Assembly: GCA_000701945.1 (NCBI GenBank)
Contig: KL370840.1
Coordinates: forward strand, 372,001-436,000
Length of the DNA stretch: 64,000 bases
Direction of reading: 5' to 3'
Origin: Anaerotruncus sp. MC2020
GTDB lineage: Bacteria; Bacillota; Clostridia; Oscillospirales; Ruminococcaceae
How positions within the stretch are numbered: position 1 is the stretch's first letter; every line of letters starts with the position of its first letter. The notes under the pieces were generated by a model that was given only the letters and a program-made list of their open reading frames with translations, ran no database searches and was not told the DNA's origin. This document shows positions 43,329 to 51,976 of the stretch, piece after piece. Made by a program: the position numbers and the translations under genes.

Positions 43329-46301
43329 ATGAAGTACAGGATATATGATTTGTCCGTCAGAGCAATGCTCAACTACTCAAAGCCTGACGGACTGTTTTAC
43401 AAAACAGTTATTGATAAAAACGCACTGCGGAGCTGTCTGAAGCACTCCGCTCATGAGCAGGACGACAACGCACTTTTCTATCAGATAATGTGCGTGCTGC
43501 ACGGTGACGATTTCAAATATGACAGCGCTGACCTTGTGACGGACCTGTCCGATGTTATTTTCTACGCAGACTTCTCACGGGTGTTTGACCGTGACGCATC
43601 GCACCCTTACTATGCACAGCTGCAGGAGAAGGCTGCCGCTCTGTTTACGAACAGAGGTGTGGAGATAGACTTCAGCAACGGTATGCACAAGTACGTTGCG
43701 TTTGAGCGCTCCGCAAGCATGAGCAGAAATGCTGTGCTGTCATTTATCCGTGAGGACATTTTCTGGAAGGTCACGGAGCGCATTCGTCTCGGAATGGAGA
43801 TAACCAAGTGTCAGCTCAGCAAGCTGTATGCATACAACGGACTTATGCTCTCGGGAGGTATCCGAGTTGACGGAATAAACCTCGACAAGCCTCATAGAGT
43901 TATCGTTGTGGATAATCAAAAACACACTGTTCACGACACAGATGTTGTCACTGTTGAAGACGATGGCAGCAGCAATGCTGTGCGAAAGTATCACCGTGTT
44001 GAGCGCAGGGAAAGTGTTGATATTCTCGGTTATGACGGCGAAGGAGTTGTCTCTAAGGAGTTCGCCAAGGTCATCAATAAAAAGTTAGGCGGCGAGCATA
44101 CCTCGTTCCAGATACGTCTGCCGTACATCAAGGGAATGCTGCACCAGATAGACATTCATGACTTCTTCAAGAGCGCTGGAGTTGCAACGCTCACCGACAT
44201 CTGGGGAGTTGAGCACAAAGCTGCTGACGTTGATATTATTCTCACCAAGAGTATGTTCAAGGGCTACGGCTGGCTGTGCGAGAACAATATGAGCTGGGAA
44301 GACTACTGGGACGCATTCCGCAGATACAAGCACGCTCTGTACATCTCTGGTGTCAGCAAAGACAGTCCGCAGAAGTTCACGGAGCTGAACTATCAGTTTC
44401 TCAATACGCTTTCAATGACATCGGACGAGTTCCGACCTCTTGATCTGCCGCTGTCCTTTCCTGCGAACGATAACCGTCACTGGCTCACCAAGGAAACTGA
44501 ACGTGAATATTACAGGCTTTGTACCGACAGGGAATATCGCCTGAGCTTTTTCACAGGCAGGAAGTATAGCCGAGGCAGCAAGGACTACTATCTCAAAAAG
44601 ATACTTGAGAAAAACCCGAAGTTCATTGCAGAGCCTGTTTATGCTGACAGATTAAAATCACGGGCGCAGGCGGTGTTGAAGCAATATGCTCTCGGACGTC
44701 TTATCGTTGCAGGCGACAATCGCTACCTCTCCGCAGACCTGCTCGGTTTCCTTAAAGATTTTATACCAAAAAAGGCAAAGCGAAACACAAGTCAGCGCAA
44801 CTTCTACAACGGTGCGGTGCAGAGTGATTTTGAGAAGAATGCTTTCTATGCTCCGTCAATGGCATATTCGCACAGCAATGAATGTACGCTCTTGCGAAAT
44901 CCGCATATTTCCCGAAACGAAGAGGTTCAGCTGCAAGTCTATCCCGATGTTGAGAATATGAGGAAGTATTATCTCAGCCACCTCACCGATGTTGTTATGG
45001 TGAACTGGGATTCGCTGACTGCTGAGCGCCTCGGCGGTGCTGACTTCGACGGCGATATGATAAAAACTATCTCCGATCCAATTGTAAACCGCTGTGTCAA
45101 GCGCAATTCCAAAGCTGAGACTCCGCTGTTGAAGATACCAAGTGCTGAGCCTGTTATCCGTGATGCCACCGACTGGCAGGCACGTTTTGAAACGGTCAAG
45201 AGCACATTTTCTTCCCGTGTTGGACAGATCTCCAATGCGGCGCTGAACAGAAGTATTATCGCATACAATGAGAACTCCGACGACGAACTTCGTGACAAAT
45301 GCCGTGAGGAAACTGAGACTCTCGCTATCCTCACCGGACTTGAAATTGATTCGGCAAAGAGCGGTGTGAAGCCTGATCTTACGGAATACCTTGGCACTAA
45401 GACTGTCGCCAAGAGCAAGTTCCTGAAATACAAGAGCCTGCTTGAAAAGAGCGAGGGACGCCGTGCATGGTACGAACCAACCTTTGAGGAACAGTTTGAG
45501 AAGTTTTTCGCAGACACGGACTGGGACAAGGTGGACTCCAATGTTGAACGCCTGCCGTACCTTGCATATATGCTTGAAAAGAACACGAAGACTGTCGTTG
45601 ACAAGCCTGCCGATGACAGCGAACTTTTCACATTTGCAACTGATGAAAACTGGAAGGACAAGCTCAGCAGTGATAAAATGGAGCGGATTAAATCTCTTGT
45701 GACGGACTATGAACGCTGCCTTTCGCGCATAAGAGCCTGCGGTCAGCCAGTCAAGGACAGGCAGCGCAGGAACGACATTCAGCGAATTCTGTACAGCCGT
45801 GGTCAGGACCGTGAATACGACGCAGATATGCTGTATCCACTGTTTCAGGGCACACCTCCAGAGAGGATAACTGCTATCAGGCAGGAGCTGCAGGCTAAGA
45901 ACTGGCACCTTACTCCGAAAGAACAGCGTGAAGATTTTCTTGCAGATTTGATACCTGAGCTTGAACGGTACTATCCGCTTTTCAGCGACTTCCGTTTCGG
46001 CGGTTACCGTGTTCTCATTGACCTCATAGCTGACATTGACGATGAAAACAACCTCACGGACAGGAAACGGCTTATCCGTGACGGTGATTCGCCTGAGTTC
46101 ATGCGGCTTATGGAGGCTTACCTCAATAGATCCGTGAATGCGTACTACCGTGACGCTGTTGCTGCTGAGTGCCGAAAGCTCATAGAAGCCATAACAAAGC
46201 CTGATGAAGCGGTCAGGTACATAGTGGCTCTGGGCAAAAGAAAAGTGCTCTTCGATCTGCTGTTGGACAGGATCGAAAAGCACGTCAGGAGGGAGAAGTA
46301 A
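43329..46301 (+). CDS. Single-chain RNA polymerase of the YonO / RDR (QDE-1) superfamily
   Basis: 990 residues from the ATG at 43329 (AGGTGG 9 bases upstream). The catalytic metal loop is D572-F-D-G-D576 in GGADFDGDMIKT, almost the beta-prime motif NADFDGDQM. Forty-nine residues before it is RNPHISRNEEVQL (R523), matching the RNP motif that precedes DLDGD by about 50 residues in eukaryotic RDRs. Earlier are YDGEGVVSKEFA (235-246), matching DGxGxIS-x-x-FA, and SFQIRLPYIKGML (259-271), matching QIR...KG. This order is the double-psi-barrel core of one-chain polymerases. Length is close to phage YonO (about 900). Template (DNA or RNA) and role are unknown; priming or transcription of the element are the best guesses. 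Confidence 0.88.
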   Translation: MKYRIYDLSVRAMLNYSKPDGLFYKTVIDKNALRSCLKHSAHEQDDNALFYQIMCVLHGDDFKYDSADLVTDLSDVIFYADFSRVFDRDASHPYYAQLQEKAAALFTNRGVEIDFSNGMHKYVAFERSASMSRNAVLSFIREDIFWKVTERIRLGMEITKCQLSKLYAYNGLMLSGGIRVDGINLDKPHRVIVVDNQKHTVHDTDVVTVEDDGSSNAVRKYHRVERRESVDILGYDGEGVVSKEFAKVINKKLGGEHTSFQIRLPYIKGMLHQIDIHDFFKSAGVATLTDIWGVEHKAADVDIILTKSMFKGYGWLCENNMSWEDYWDAFRRYKHALYISGVSKDSPQKFTELNYQFLNTLSMTSDEFRPLDLPLSFPANDNRHWLTKETEREYYRLCTDREYRLSFFTGRKYSRGSKDYYLKKILEKNPKFIAEPVYADRLKSRAQAVLKQYALGRLIVAGDNRYLSADLLGFLKDFIPKKAKRNTSQRNFYNGAVQSDFEKNAFYAPSMAYSHSNECTLLRNPHISRNEEVQLQVYPDVENMRKYYLSHLTDVVMVNWDSLTAERLGGADFDGDMIKTISDPIVNRCVKRNSKAETPLLKIPSAEPVIRDATDWQARFETVKSTFSSRVGQISNAALNRSIIAYNENSDDELRDKCREETETLAILTGLEIDSAKSGVKPDLTEYLGTKTVAKSKFLKYKSLLEKSEGRRAWYEPTFEEQFEKFFADTDWDKVDSNVERLPYLAYMLEKNTKTVVDKPADDSELFTFATDENWKDKLSSDKMERIKSLVTDYERCLSRIRACGQPVKDRQRRNDIQRILYSRGQDREYDADMLYPLFQGTPPERITAIRQELQAKNWHLTPKEQREDFLADLIPELERYYPLFSDFRFGGYRVLIDLIADIDDENNLTDRKRLIRDGDSPEFMRLMEAYLNRSVNAYYRDAVAAECRKLIEAITKPDEAVRYIVALGKRKVLFDLLLDRIEKHVRREK

Positions 46302-47134
46302 TGCTGAACGAAATTGAAGAATTCAAGGCTTACACGGTCAAGCCCGTTTACAAGTGCAGCGGCAAGCGTGACCTTTCCTTCCTCGGCCGTTTCAGCTTTG
46401 AGATGATGAAGGAGTTCACAGGTTTGAGCCGTGTGCTGACTATAATTGCTCGGGGATATATGTTCAGAAAAGGTGCTCCCGATGTGGTTTATGCACGGCG
46501 AGCTCTCTGTGCGTGGTGCAGTATTCCAGACAAAAAAACTGCCGCTCCGAAGGAGGAGTGGCAGTTCAGGACTGATTTTTGCGATTTGCATGAGGAGTTT
46601 CCCGAATTGGTGGATAAAACAGGAAAAGGCTGGTTTTACAGGCACGTTCACAAGGTTGAAAGGTTCATCACAAAGAACAGTGAAAACATGAGCAAGACTA
46701 CTATTTCCAACGCTGAGCCGTTGAAAACTAAATTTGACGCTGCCTGGAGAGATAAGGTGAAGCAGTATCAGGTGTCGCTCTATTCGCCCGAGACCAAAGG
46801 TGCGTGGGTGCTGCGGTTTGATGATGTGCTTGCGGATGCTCTGGAGCTTGGACCGCTGGCAGATAAGACTTTTTCCTTCTCTGATGATGAAAAAGAGCGT
46901 ATACAGGCGCTTCTGCCTGACGGGCTGCCATACGGGGTTGCGGAAATGGTTCTCGCTTACTGCATTGCCAACAAGCCCGATGATTCTGACTATGTTATTC
47001 TTCCTGTTTCCAACTTCGATGCTTACTTTGGGAATACTTCTTTCAGCCGCAAGTGGCTCAATATGTTCCCTGACACCTTGCTTGACCGTGACAAACAGAG
47101 CTTTGGGGTGTGTAGGGTGAATATCACTTTGTAA
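46301..47134 (+). CDS. Unrecognised partner of the RNA polymerase
   Basis: 277 residues, no family recognised. Its ATG overlaps the polymerase stop (TAATG), so the two are translated together. Soluble, mixed alpha/beta, no membrane segment. Two parts are visible: residues 1-110 (basic, with AYTVKPVYKCSGKRDLSF and three Cys/Trp-rich turns) and 150-277 (VSLYSPETKGAWVLRFDDVL...YVILPVSNFDAYFG). It could be a template-loading, initiation or specificity factor. A hairpin with a T run follows. Confidence 0.75.
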   Translation: MLNEIEEFKAYTVKPVYKCSGKRDLSFLGRFSFEMMKEFTGLSRVLTIIARGYMFRKGAPDVVYARRALCAWCSIPDKKTAAPKEEWQFRTDFCDLHEEFPELVDKTGKGWFYRHVHKVERFITKNSENMSKTTISNAEPLKTKFDAAWRDKVKQYQVSLYSPETKGAWVLRFDDVLADALELGPLADKTFSFSDDEKERIQALLPDGLPYGVAEMVLAYCIANKPDDSDYVILPVSNFDAYFGNTSFSRKWLNMFPDTLLDRDKQSFGVCRVNITL

Positions 47135-47150
47135 CCAATATTAAAACTCA

Positions 47151-47184
47151 AAAATGTAGCATATAATATGCTGCATTTTTATTT
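47151..47184 (+). terminator. Terminator of the polymerase operon
   Basis: AAATGTAGCA and TGCTGCATTT form a stem (one mismatch), then T run. Confidence 0.75.
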
Positions 47185-47273
47185 TGTTAGCATAATTCCA
47201 TTGAGAAATCAATAAGTATCAATATATCAAAAAAGTCTCTCGTCTGAGAAGCTCTTATGTAAAGTATGCATAT

Positions 47274-48305
47274 TTAAACAATTCCAATAAAATACTCAAC
47301 AGCAATAGCAACCACAACTACGAGTGCTGAGATGATAAATCCGTGAAGCATTGGTGCAAAGCCTGATTTCTTCATATCCTTGAAGCTTGTGTTAAGCCCG
47401 ATTGCCGCAAGTGCTGAAATCATAAGAAACTTGCTTACGTCCTTCATTCCCGAAGAAACTGCCACAGGTATTACACCGAAGCTGTTTATAACAGTAAGTG
47501 CTAAAAATCCGAGAATAAACCAAGGGATAATTTTTGTAATGCTGAATTTTGCCTTGACTGCCTCGCCGTTTGCTCCGGCTTCCTTGCGTTTAAGATGTGC
47601 GTTGATAAGAGCAAAGGTGATAACTGTGGGGATAATTGAAAGTGTACGGGTGAGCTTTACCATTGTGGCAAAATCGCCTGCCGCTTCAGAAAAGGCATAT
47701 CCTGCCGCAACAACGCTTGATGTATCGTTTACTGCTGTGCCTGCCCATAAACCGTAAGCCATATCGGAAAGTCCCATTGCCTGACCCATAATAGGAAACA
47801 GTACAATCATTGCCATATCAAAAAGAAATGTAGCGGACATTGAATAGGCAATATCGCTGTCGTCAGCATCAATAACAGGTGCAATCGCCGCAATAGCCGA
47901 ACCGCCGCAGATACCTGTTCCTGCCGAAATGAGGTTAGATAATTTCCAGTTGATTTTCAGAGCCTTGCCGACAAAATGTCCGATACCGAAGCAGGTCAGT
48001 AGCGTGAACACCATCACGCACAGTGACATTTTTCCAACCTCAAGAACAATGCTGATGTTAAGGCTTGCACCAAGCAGAATAATTGCAAATTTCAGTATCT
48101 TCTTCGAGGTGAATTTCAGACCGCCCGAAAAGATTTTGTTTGGTTTCCAGAAGTGATTGATTATCATACCGATGAAAAGTGCTATAACCGACGCACCGAT
48201 TAAATGAATAGGCAGCAAGCTTTCAATCAGCTTTGCAACCGCTGCTATTGCAAGTGCAAGAGCAAATCCCGGCACTAATTTTACCACGCTTTTTATCTTT
48301 TCCAT
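47274..48305 (-). CDS. YeiH-family putative sulfate/anion exporter
   Basis: 343 residues from the ATG at 48305 (AAGGAGGA upstream). About ten membrane helices. The UPF0324/YeiH signature AGTGICGGSAIAAIAPVI and GLWAGTAVNDTSSVVAAGYAFS are clear. Annotated sulfate exporter in many genomes without firm proof. It is divergent to a LysR-type gene, the same pairing as yeiH/yeiE of Enterobacteria, which suggests regulation by it. It appears to be cargo: codon use is more A+T-rich than core genes, and neighbours on both sides are element genes. Confidence 0.88.
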   Translation of the reverse strand: MEKIKSVVKLVPGFALALAIAAVAKLIESLLPIHLIGASVIALFIGMIINHFWKPNKIFSGGLKFTSKKILKFAIILLGASLNISIVLEVGKMSLCVMVFTLLTCFGIGHFVGKALKINWKLSNLISAGTGICGGSAIAAIAPVIDADDSDIAYSMSATFLFDMAMIVLFPIMGQAMGLSDMAYGLWAGTAVNDTSSVVAAGYAFSEAAGDFATMVKLTRTLSIIPTVITFALINAHLKRKEAGANGEAVKAKFSITKIIPWFILGFLALTVINSFGVIPVAVSSGMKDVSKFLMISALAAIGLNTSFKDMKKSGFAPMLHGFIISALVVVVAIAVEYFIGIV

Positions 48306-48383
48306 AATGTCCTCCTTGTTTTTTCCTGATGTATTGATTTTACCACAGAAATGTGATAAAATCAAATTATCATTTATTATATG

Positions 48384-48404
48384 TTGATAAGATAAACTTA
48401 TCAA
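48384..48404. promoter_or_regulatory. Inverted repeat in the LysR/YeiH intergenic region
   Basis: TTGATAAG (48384-48391) and CTTATCAA (48397-48404), a perfect 8-bp inverted repeat with 5-base spacer, next to the LysR ribosome site. Likely LysR binding site or translation-control hairpin. Confidence 0.6.
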
Positions 48405-48414
48405 GGAGGAAACT

Positions 48415-49287
48415 ATGATTGATACAAGGATTGAAACATTTTTAACGCTGTGCAGAGTGATGAACTACCGTAAAACAGCGGAGCTTTTAAATATGACACA
48501 GCCTGCCGTTACACAGCATATCCACTTTCTTGAGGAGCAGTACAGCTGTAAGCTGTTCAGTTACGACCGCAGAACATTGACTATGACCAAAGAGGCTGAA
48601 CTTCTGCAAAAGTATGCCGAAAATGTCCTGTATCAAGAGAAAAAGCTGAAAGCCGAGCTTAAACACAGTGATGGCGTAAGCCTTTCAATCGGTGCAACAA
48701 AAACTATCGGCGAGTATGTTATCGACAAGCATATTTCCGCATTTCTTTCAGTGCCGAAAAACAGTATTTCCGTCAACGTGGAAAACACCGAAACGTTGTT
48801 ATCGGAATTATCCGCAGGAAAGCTTGATTTTGCACTTATAGAAGGTTATTTCGATAAAAGTAGATACGCTTCAAGGCTTTACAGAAAAGAACCGTTTGTG
48901 GGGCTCTGCGGAAAAAACCATCCTTTTGCAAACAAAACTGTTCCGATTGATAAGATATGGATAGAAAATCTTATTCTTCGTGAAGAGGGCAGCGGCACAA
49001 GAGATATTCTCGGACAGCTTCTTACAGAATATAATCACTCTTTTGCGGAGTTTGACAGAATTACAACCATCAGCAATTTCGGACTTATTACAAAGCTGTT
49101 GGAGAACAACAACTGTATCACATTTGCCTACCGTGCAGTAGGTGAGAATAATGATGTACTTGCTGAATTTTGCATCAAGGGTTGGAATGTTTCCCGTGAA
49201 TTCAACTATGTTTATCTTGACACTCCATTTTCAGAATATGCTGTAAACTTATTTGAGAATTACAGAGAAAGGAATGCCAGGCAATGA
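48415..49287 (+). CDS. LysR-family transcriptional regulator
   Basis: 290 residues. N-terminal winged helix: FLTLCRVMNYRKTAELLNMT, then QPAVTQHIHFLEEQYSCKLF. The effector domain starts at about residue 90 (LSIGATKTIGEYVI). AAGGAGG precedes the ATG. It is divergent from the yeiH-like gene and likely controls it, probably in response to a sulfur compound. Confidence 0.92.
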   Translation: MIDTRIETFLTLCRVMNYRKTAELLNMTQPAVTQHIHFLEEQYSCKLFSYDRRTLTMTKEAELLQKYAENVLYQEKKLKAELKHSDGVSLSIGATKTIGEYVIDKHISAFLSVPKNSISVNVENTETLLSELSAGKLDFALIEGYFDKSRYASRLYRKEPFVGLCGKNHPFANKTVPIDKIWIENLILREEGSGTRDILGQLLTEYNHSFAEFDRITTISNFGLITKLLENNNCITFAYRAVGENNDVLAEFCIKGWNVSREFNYVYLDTPFSEYAVNLFENYRERNARQ

Positions 49288-49392
49288 AAAACAGAAGAAA
49301 TTTAGTGTTAATTCTTGCTTTCCTTAAAGTCAGAGCATTTACCTTTGACGGAGAATATATGATAATATCGCTTGTCCAAACTGTTATGTACC

Positions 49393-49412
49393 AAGCCTGA
49401 GTAATCAGGCTT
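49393..49412. terminator. Hairpin with GTAA loop
   Basis: AAGCCTGA, loop GTAA, TCAGGCTT. It lies just beyond the stop of the truncated DUF4366-like gene and could be its terminator. Confidence 0.5.
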
Positions 49413-49419
49413 GTGAGGA

Positions 49420-49770
49420 TTACTCCTCATCTTCGTCGGCTTCCTCGTCAACGGTATCTTCATTTACGGTTTCTTCCTCATATTCCTCCTCGTCCTCATC
49501 ATAAAGGGACTGCTTCGGAGCTTTCGGCTTTGCCTTGTAAACCTTAAAGTAGTAGAAAGCACCGCCGCCAGCAAGAGCAAGAACACCTACGAGAATAAGG
49601 AGAGTGTTATTTCCGCCGCCTTCGCCTTCGTTTTTCTCGGTCTTATCGTTCTTTTCTCCCTCTGAGTTAAGGTAATGCTTGTCGATGTCTGCGCCGCTGA
49701 GGATTGCACTGTTGTTTTTCTGAGCATGAAGTCGCTCGCTAAAAGTAGAGTATTCCAGTGTACAACAGAA
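49420..49770 (-). pseudogene. C-terminal remnant of a DUF4366-like conjugation-module membrane protein
   Basis: The minus strand encodes SERLHAQKNNSAILSGADID, followed by a membrane helix (NNTLLILVGVLALAGGGAFYYFKVYK) and a very acidic tail (DEDEEEYEEETVNEDTVDEE). This is the C-terminal layout of DUF4366 proteins in Tn1549-like conjugative modules. An in-frame stop lies upstream and no start is visible, so only the last ~100 codons remain. The 288 bases between it and the LysR gene hold nothing else recognisable. Confidence 0.7.
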
Positions 49771-49885
49771 ATGATTGAGAACACACTATGCTGTGAAACA
49801 AGACAGGAAAATAATAACCATAGAAGTCGAAAATGAATTGTGAATATTGGGGGATTAATTGACTATACCTCAGAAAAATGATGTA

Positions 49886-50116
49886 TTATTTAACCATTCT
49901 TATCGTCCCGTCCGCATTTTCAATGTACGCTCTATGAGTGACAGTATCATAACGTGCAATTGGCTTTCCGCAAATTTTAGCCTTATTCAGTGCTGCTCTG
50001 ACAGCTTCTATGGCTCTTATATCCATATCTTTATCATCCTGAGTCAGGAAAGCATCTTTTTCTTGAGAATCTATTACTTTGATTGTCATTCCGTTTATTT
50101 CTACTACTTTAGCCAT
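49886..50116 (-). CDS. Small protein A of a paralogous pair
   Basis: 76 residues from the ATG at 50116 (GAGGAGG upstream). Unrecognised. The C-terminal part PIARYDTVTHRAYIENADGTIRMV is similar to the next gene's PISGYDHDKKMPYIEYPDGKRIY. The middle is a helix rich in Ala/Arg. It overlaps the upstream gene by 8 bases. The pair could be small antitoxin-like or DNA-mimic proteins; no function is known to me. Confidence 0.65.
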   Translation of the reverse strand: MAKVVEINGMTIKVIDSQEKDAFLTQDDKDMDIRAIEAVRAALNKAKICGKPIARYDTVTHRAYIENADGTIRMVK

Positions 50117-50339
50117 TGAAGACCTCCTCTGTATCTGCAACTACCTGTTCTCCGGTGTATATTCTTTTTCCATCAGGATACTCAATATATGGCATTTTCT
50201 TATCATGATCATATCCGGAGATAGGGAGTCCCTTAATACTACGTATCTCGTTCTCTATTCTGACTGCTTCAATAAAGCGTCTTGTGAGCTCATCATCGCT
50301 TACTCCACAGGTTGAATCCAGTTCATTTAATTCTTCCAT
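50109..50339 (-). CDS. Small protein B of a paralogous pair
   Basis: 76 residues, MEELNELDSTCGVSDDELTR. It shares with protein A the arrangement helix, P-I-x-x-Y-D, six to seven residues, Y-I-E-x-x-D-G. Acidic. First of the two genes; translation of A is coupled to its stop. The 289 bases upstream (50340-50628) hold only the promoter of the next gene on the other strand. Confidence 0.65.
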   Translation of the reverse strand: MEELNELDSTCGVSDDELTRRFIEAVRIENEIRSIKGLPISGYDHDKKMPYIEYPDGKRIYTGEQVVADTEEVFNG

Positions 50340-50569
50340 AAAGGCTTACCTCCGTGTTTTTCACATATTATATCACATCAGGCTTCATAAATCAATTCTA
50401 TTACAATAAAATAATAGCATGTTTTTTATTTACAGAGAGATCAATATGTCTGATCACGGACAGCCGTTTAATAACAGTACCATCACTATGATCGATTTGC
50501 GTTCCAAACTTTGAGCTTTTCCGCCAATACTAAGAAACACTTAGATTAAATTTCAAAAATATATTTCTA

Positions 50570-50598
50570 TTGACTTGTAGAGTCAAATATGGTATAAT
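50570..50598 (+). promoter_or_regulatory. Promoter with dyad of the AbiEi-like gene
   Basis: TTGACT (50570-50575), 17 bases, TATAAT (50593-50598). TTGACT-N5-AGTCAA (50570-50585) is an inverted repeat over the -35 box, as expected for autorepression by the antitoxin. Confidence 0.7.
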
Positions 50599-50628
50599 AA
50601 ATTCAGTACAACATGGGAGGTGCTAAAT

Positions 50629-51243
50629 ATGCTGTATGATTATCTTCTTGAAACGTTTGGTAAGAATGAACCGATATTCCTTTCGGATATTCGTTATAAG
50701 GATTACTCTGATATCTGGCTCAAAAAAGAGCTTGCCAAGCTCTGTGACAGCGGCCAGATCATTCGTTACGAAAGAGGTATCTACTATATCCCTATCAAAA
50801 CACCGTTTGGAAACAGTATTCTGAATCCAAACAGGATCATTGAGCGAAAGTATTTATCCGAAAAAGGAAAGCGAATCGGGTTTTACACCGGAATCACTGC
50901 ATTGCAACAGGCAGGTCTTTCTACGCAGATGTCGAATATCCCCGAAATTCAAACGAATAATGAAAACTCTAAGCTCCGCAGAGTTAAAATTGGAAATCAG
51001 GAAGTTATTTTACGAAAGGCAAGAGTTACAATAGATAATGACAATATATTCGTTTTGCAGTTCCTTGAAATGATGAACAGCACCTCATCGGGCTATTTTG
51101 ACGATGAAAGAAAAGCTGTCATCAAAAACTGGATCAGAAAATGTAATATTTCTCAGGAACTTGTTACAAAATATGCGCCGTTTTTTCCTGACAAGGCTTT
51201 GCGAAATCTCATAGAAAGCGGAGTGATCTATTATGTTGCATAA
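50629..51243 (+). CDS. AbiEi-like / DUF6088 antitoxin-type regulator
   Basis: 204 residues from the ATG at 50629 (GGGAGGTG upstream). The N-terminal winged helix (LLETFGKNEPIFLSDIRY...LCDSGQIIRYERGIYYIP) and the GFYTGITALQQAGLSTQM region match type IV antitoxins of the AbiE system. In AbiE, the partner AbiEii is a nucleotidyltransferase. Here the frame that starts at its stop is only 28 codons, so the toxin seems lost. Confidence 0.75.
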   Translation: MLYDYLLETFGKNEPIFLSDIRYKDYSDIWLKKELAKLCDSGQIIRYERGIYYIPIKTPFGNSILNPNRIIERKYLSEKGKRIGFYTGITALQQAGLSTQMSNIPEIQTNNENSKLRRVKIGNQEVILRKARVTIDNDNIFVLQFLEMMNSTSSGYFDDERKAVIKNWIRKCNISQELVTKYAPFFPDKALRNLIESGVIYYVA

Positions 51244-51319
51244 TGAAAGAATTCACAGTGTGCTGTTATGTCTCGATAAACACTCAAAGAGAAAGGTTGA
51301 CATCAAAGGAAGTGTATGA
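51233..51319 (+). pseudogene. 28-codon remnant after the antitoxin gene
   Basis: ATG overlaps the AbiEi stop region; product MLHNERIHSVLLCLDKHSKR plus eight residues, then TGA. The place and MLHN start suit an AbiEii toxin that was deleted, but too little is left to prove it. Confidence 0.4.
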
Positions 51320-51350
51320 AAAAATTTCATCATTTGAACACATTTTTCTG

Positions 51351-51379
51351 TTGCAATTACTTCGGTAAACCGTTATAAT
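51351..51379 (+). promoter_or_regulatory. Promoter of the HTH/nucleotidyltransferase pair
   Basis: TTGCAA (51351-51356), 17 bases, TATAAT (51374-51379), then AGGAGG. Confidence 0.7.
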
Positions 51380-51403
51380 ATATGTAAGAGAGGAGGGATT
51401 TTC

Positions 51404-51976
51404 ATGTTGATAAATGAAAAGCTCGAAAAAATCAATATGACCAAGTATCGTCTAAGTAAGGACAGCGGAGTGCCACAGGCAACTATCAATGATATTTGCA
51501 GCGGAAAAGCCGACCTTGAAAAATGCTCGGCAGGAACACTCTATAAAATAGCAAAAGTTCTCGGAATATCAATAGAGTCTATATTAGACTCAGCCAAAGA
51601 TGATATTCGCAGTTCCTTTGAAATATTTAAAAGCAATACCTGTCATCATGTAAAGGATATGGGTGATCTGGACTTTATTGTAGTTGTGCTGGAATCCGAT
51701 GAAGTCCGCAAGCTCTATAACAAGCATTGGTATCCCGAAGCTCTTTATTTACTTGCTATGCTCGATTATTTATCAAGGATTAACGAAATACCGCTTTGTT
51801 CCAAGTATAACGATCTTCGCATGAGGAAACTGGAAAAGCCCATATATCCAGTAGGCGTGTTGCTTAACAGCGAGGTTTTAAAATCAGATGAACCTTTGCG
51901 AATAGCAGAAAAAGAGGCTATTCCTGAATTCAGAAGATTTAATATTATCGAAAGCGAAGTGAGAAACGTTGTTTGA
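51404..51976 (+). CDS. XRE-type helix-turn-helix antitoxin-like protein
   Basis: 190 residues. Residues 1-65 are an HTH domain (MTKYRLSKDSGVPQATINDI...GTLYKIAKVLGISIESIL). The remaining part is a helical domain of unknown type. It is directly coupled to a nucleotidyltransferase-like gene, so a toxin-antitoxin role is likely, with this protein as autorepressing antitoxin. Confidence 0.8.
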   Translation: MLINEKLEKINMTKYRLSKDSGVPQATINDICSGKADLEKCSAGTLYKIAKVLGISIESILDSAKDDIRSSFEIFKSNTCHHVKDMGDLDFIVVVLESDEVRKLYNKHWYPEALYLLAMLDYLSRINEIPLCSKYNDLRMRKLEKPIYPVGVLLNSEVLKSDEPLRIAEKEAIPEFRRFNIIESEVRNVV

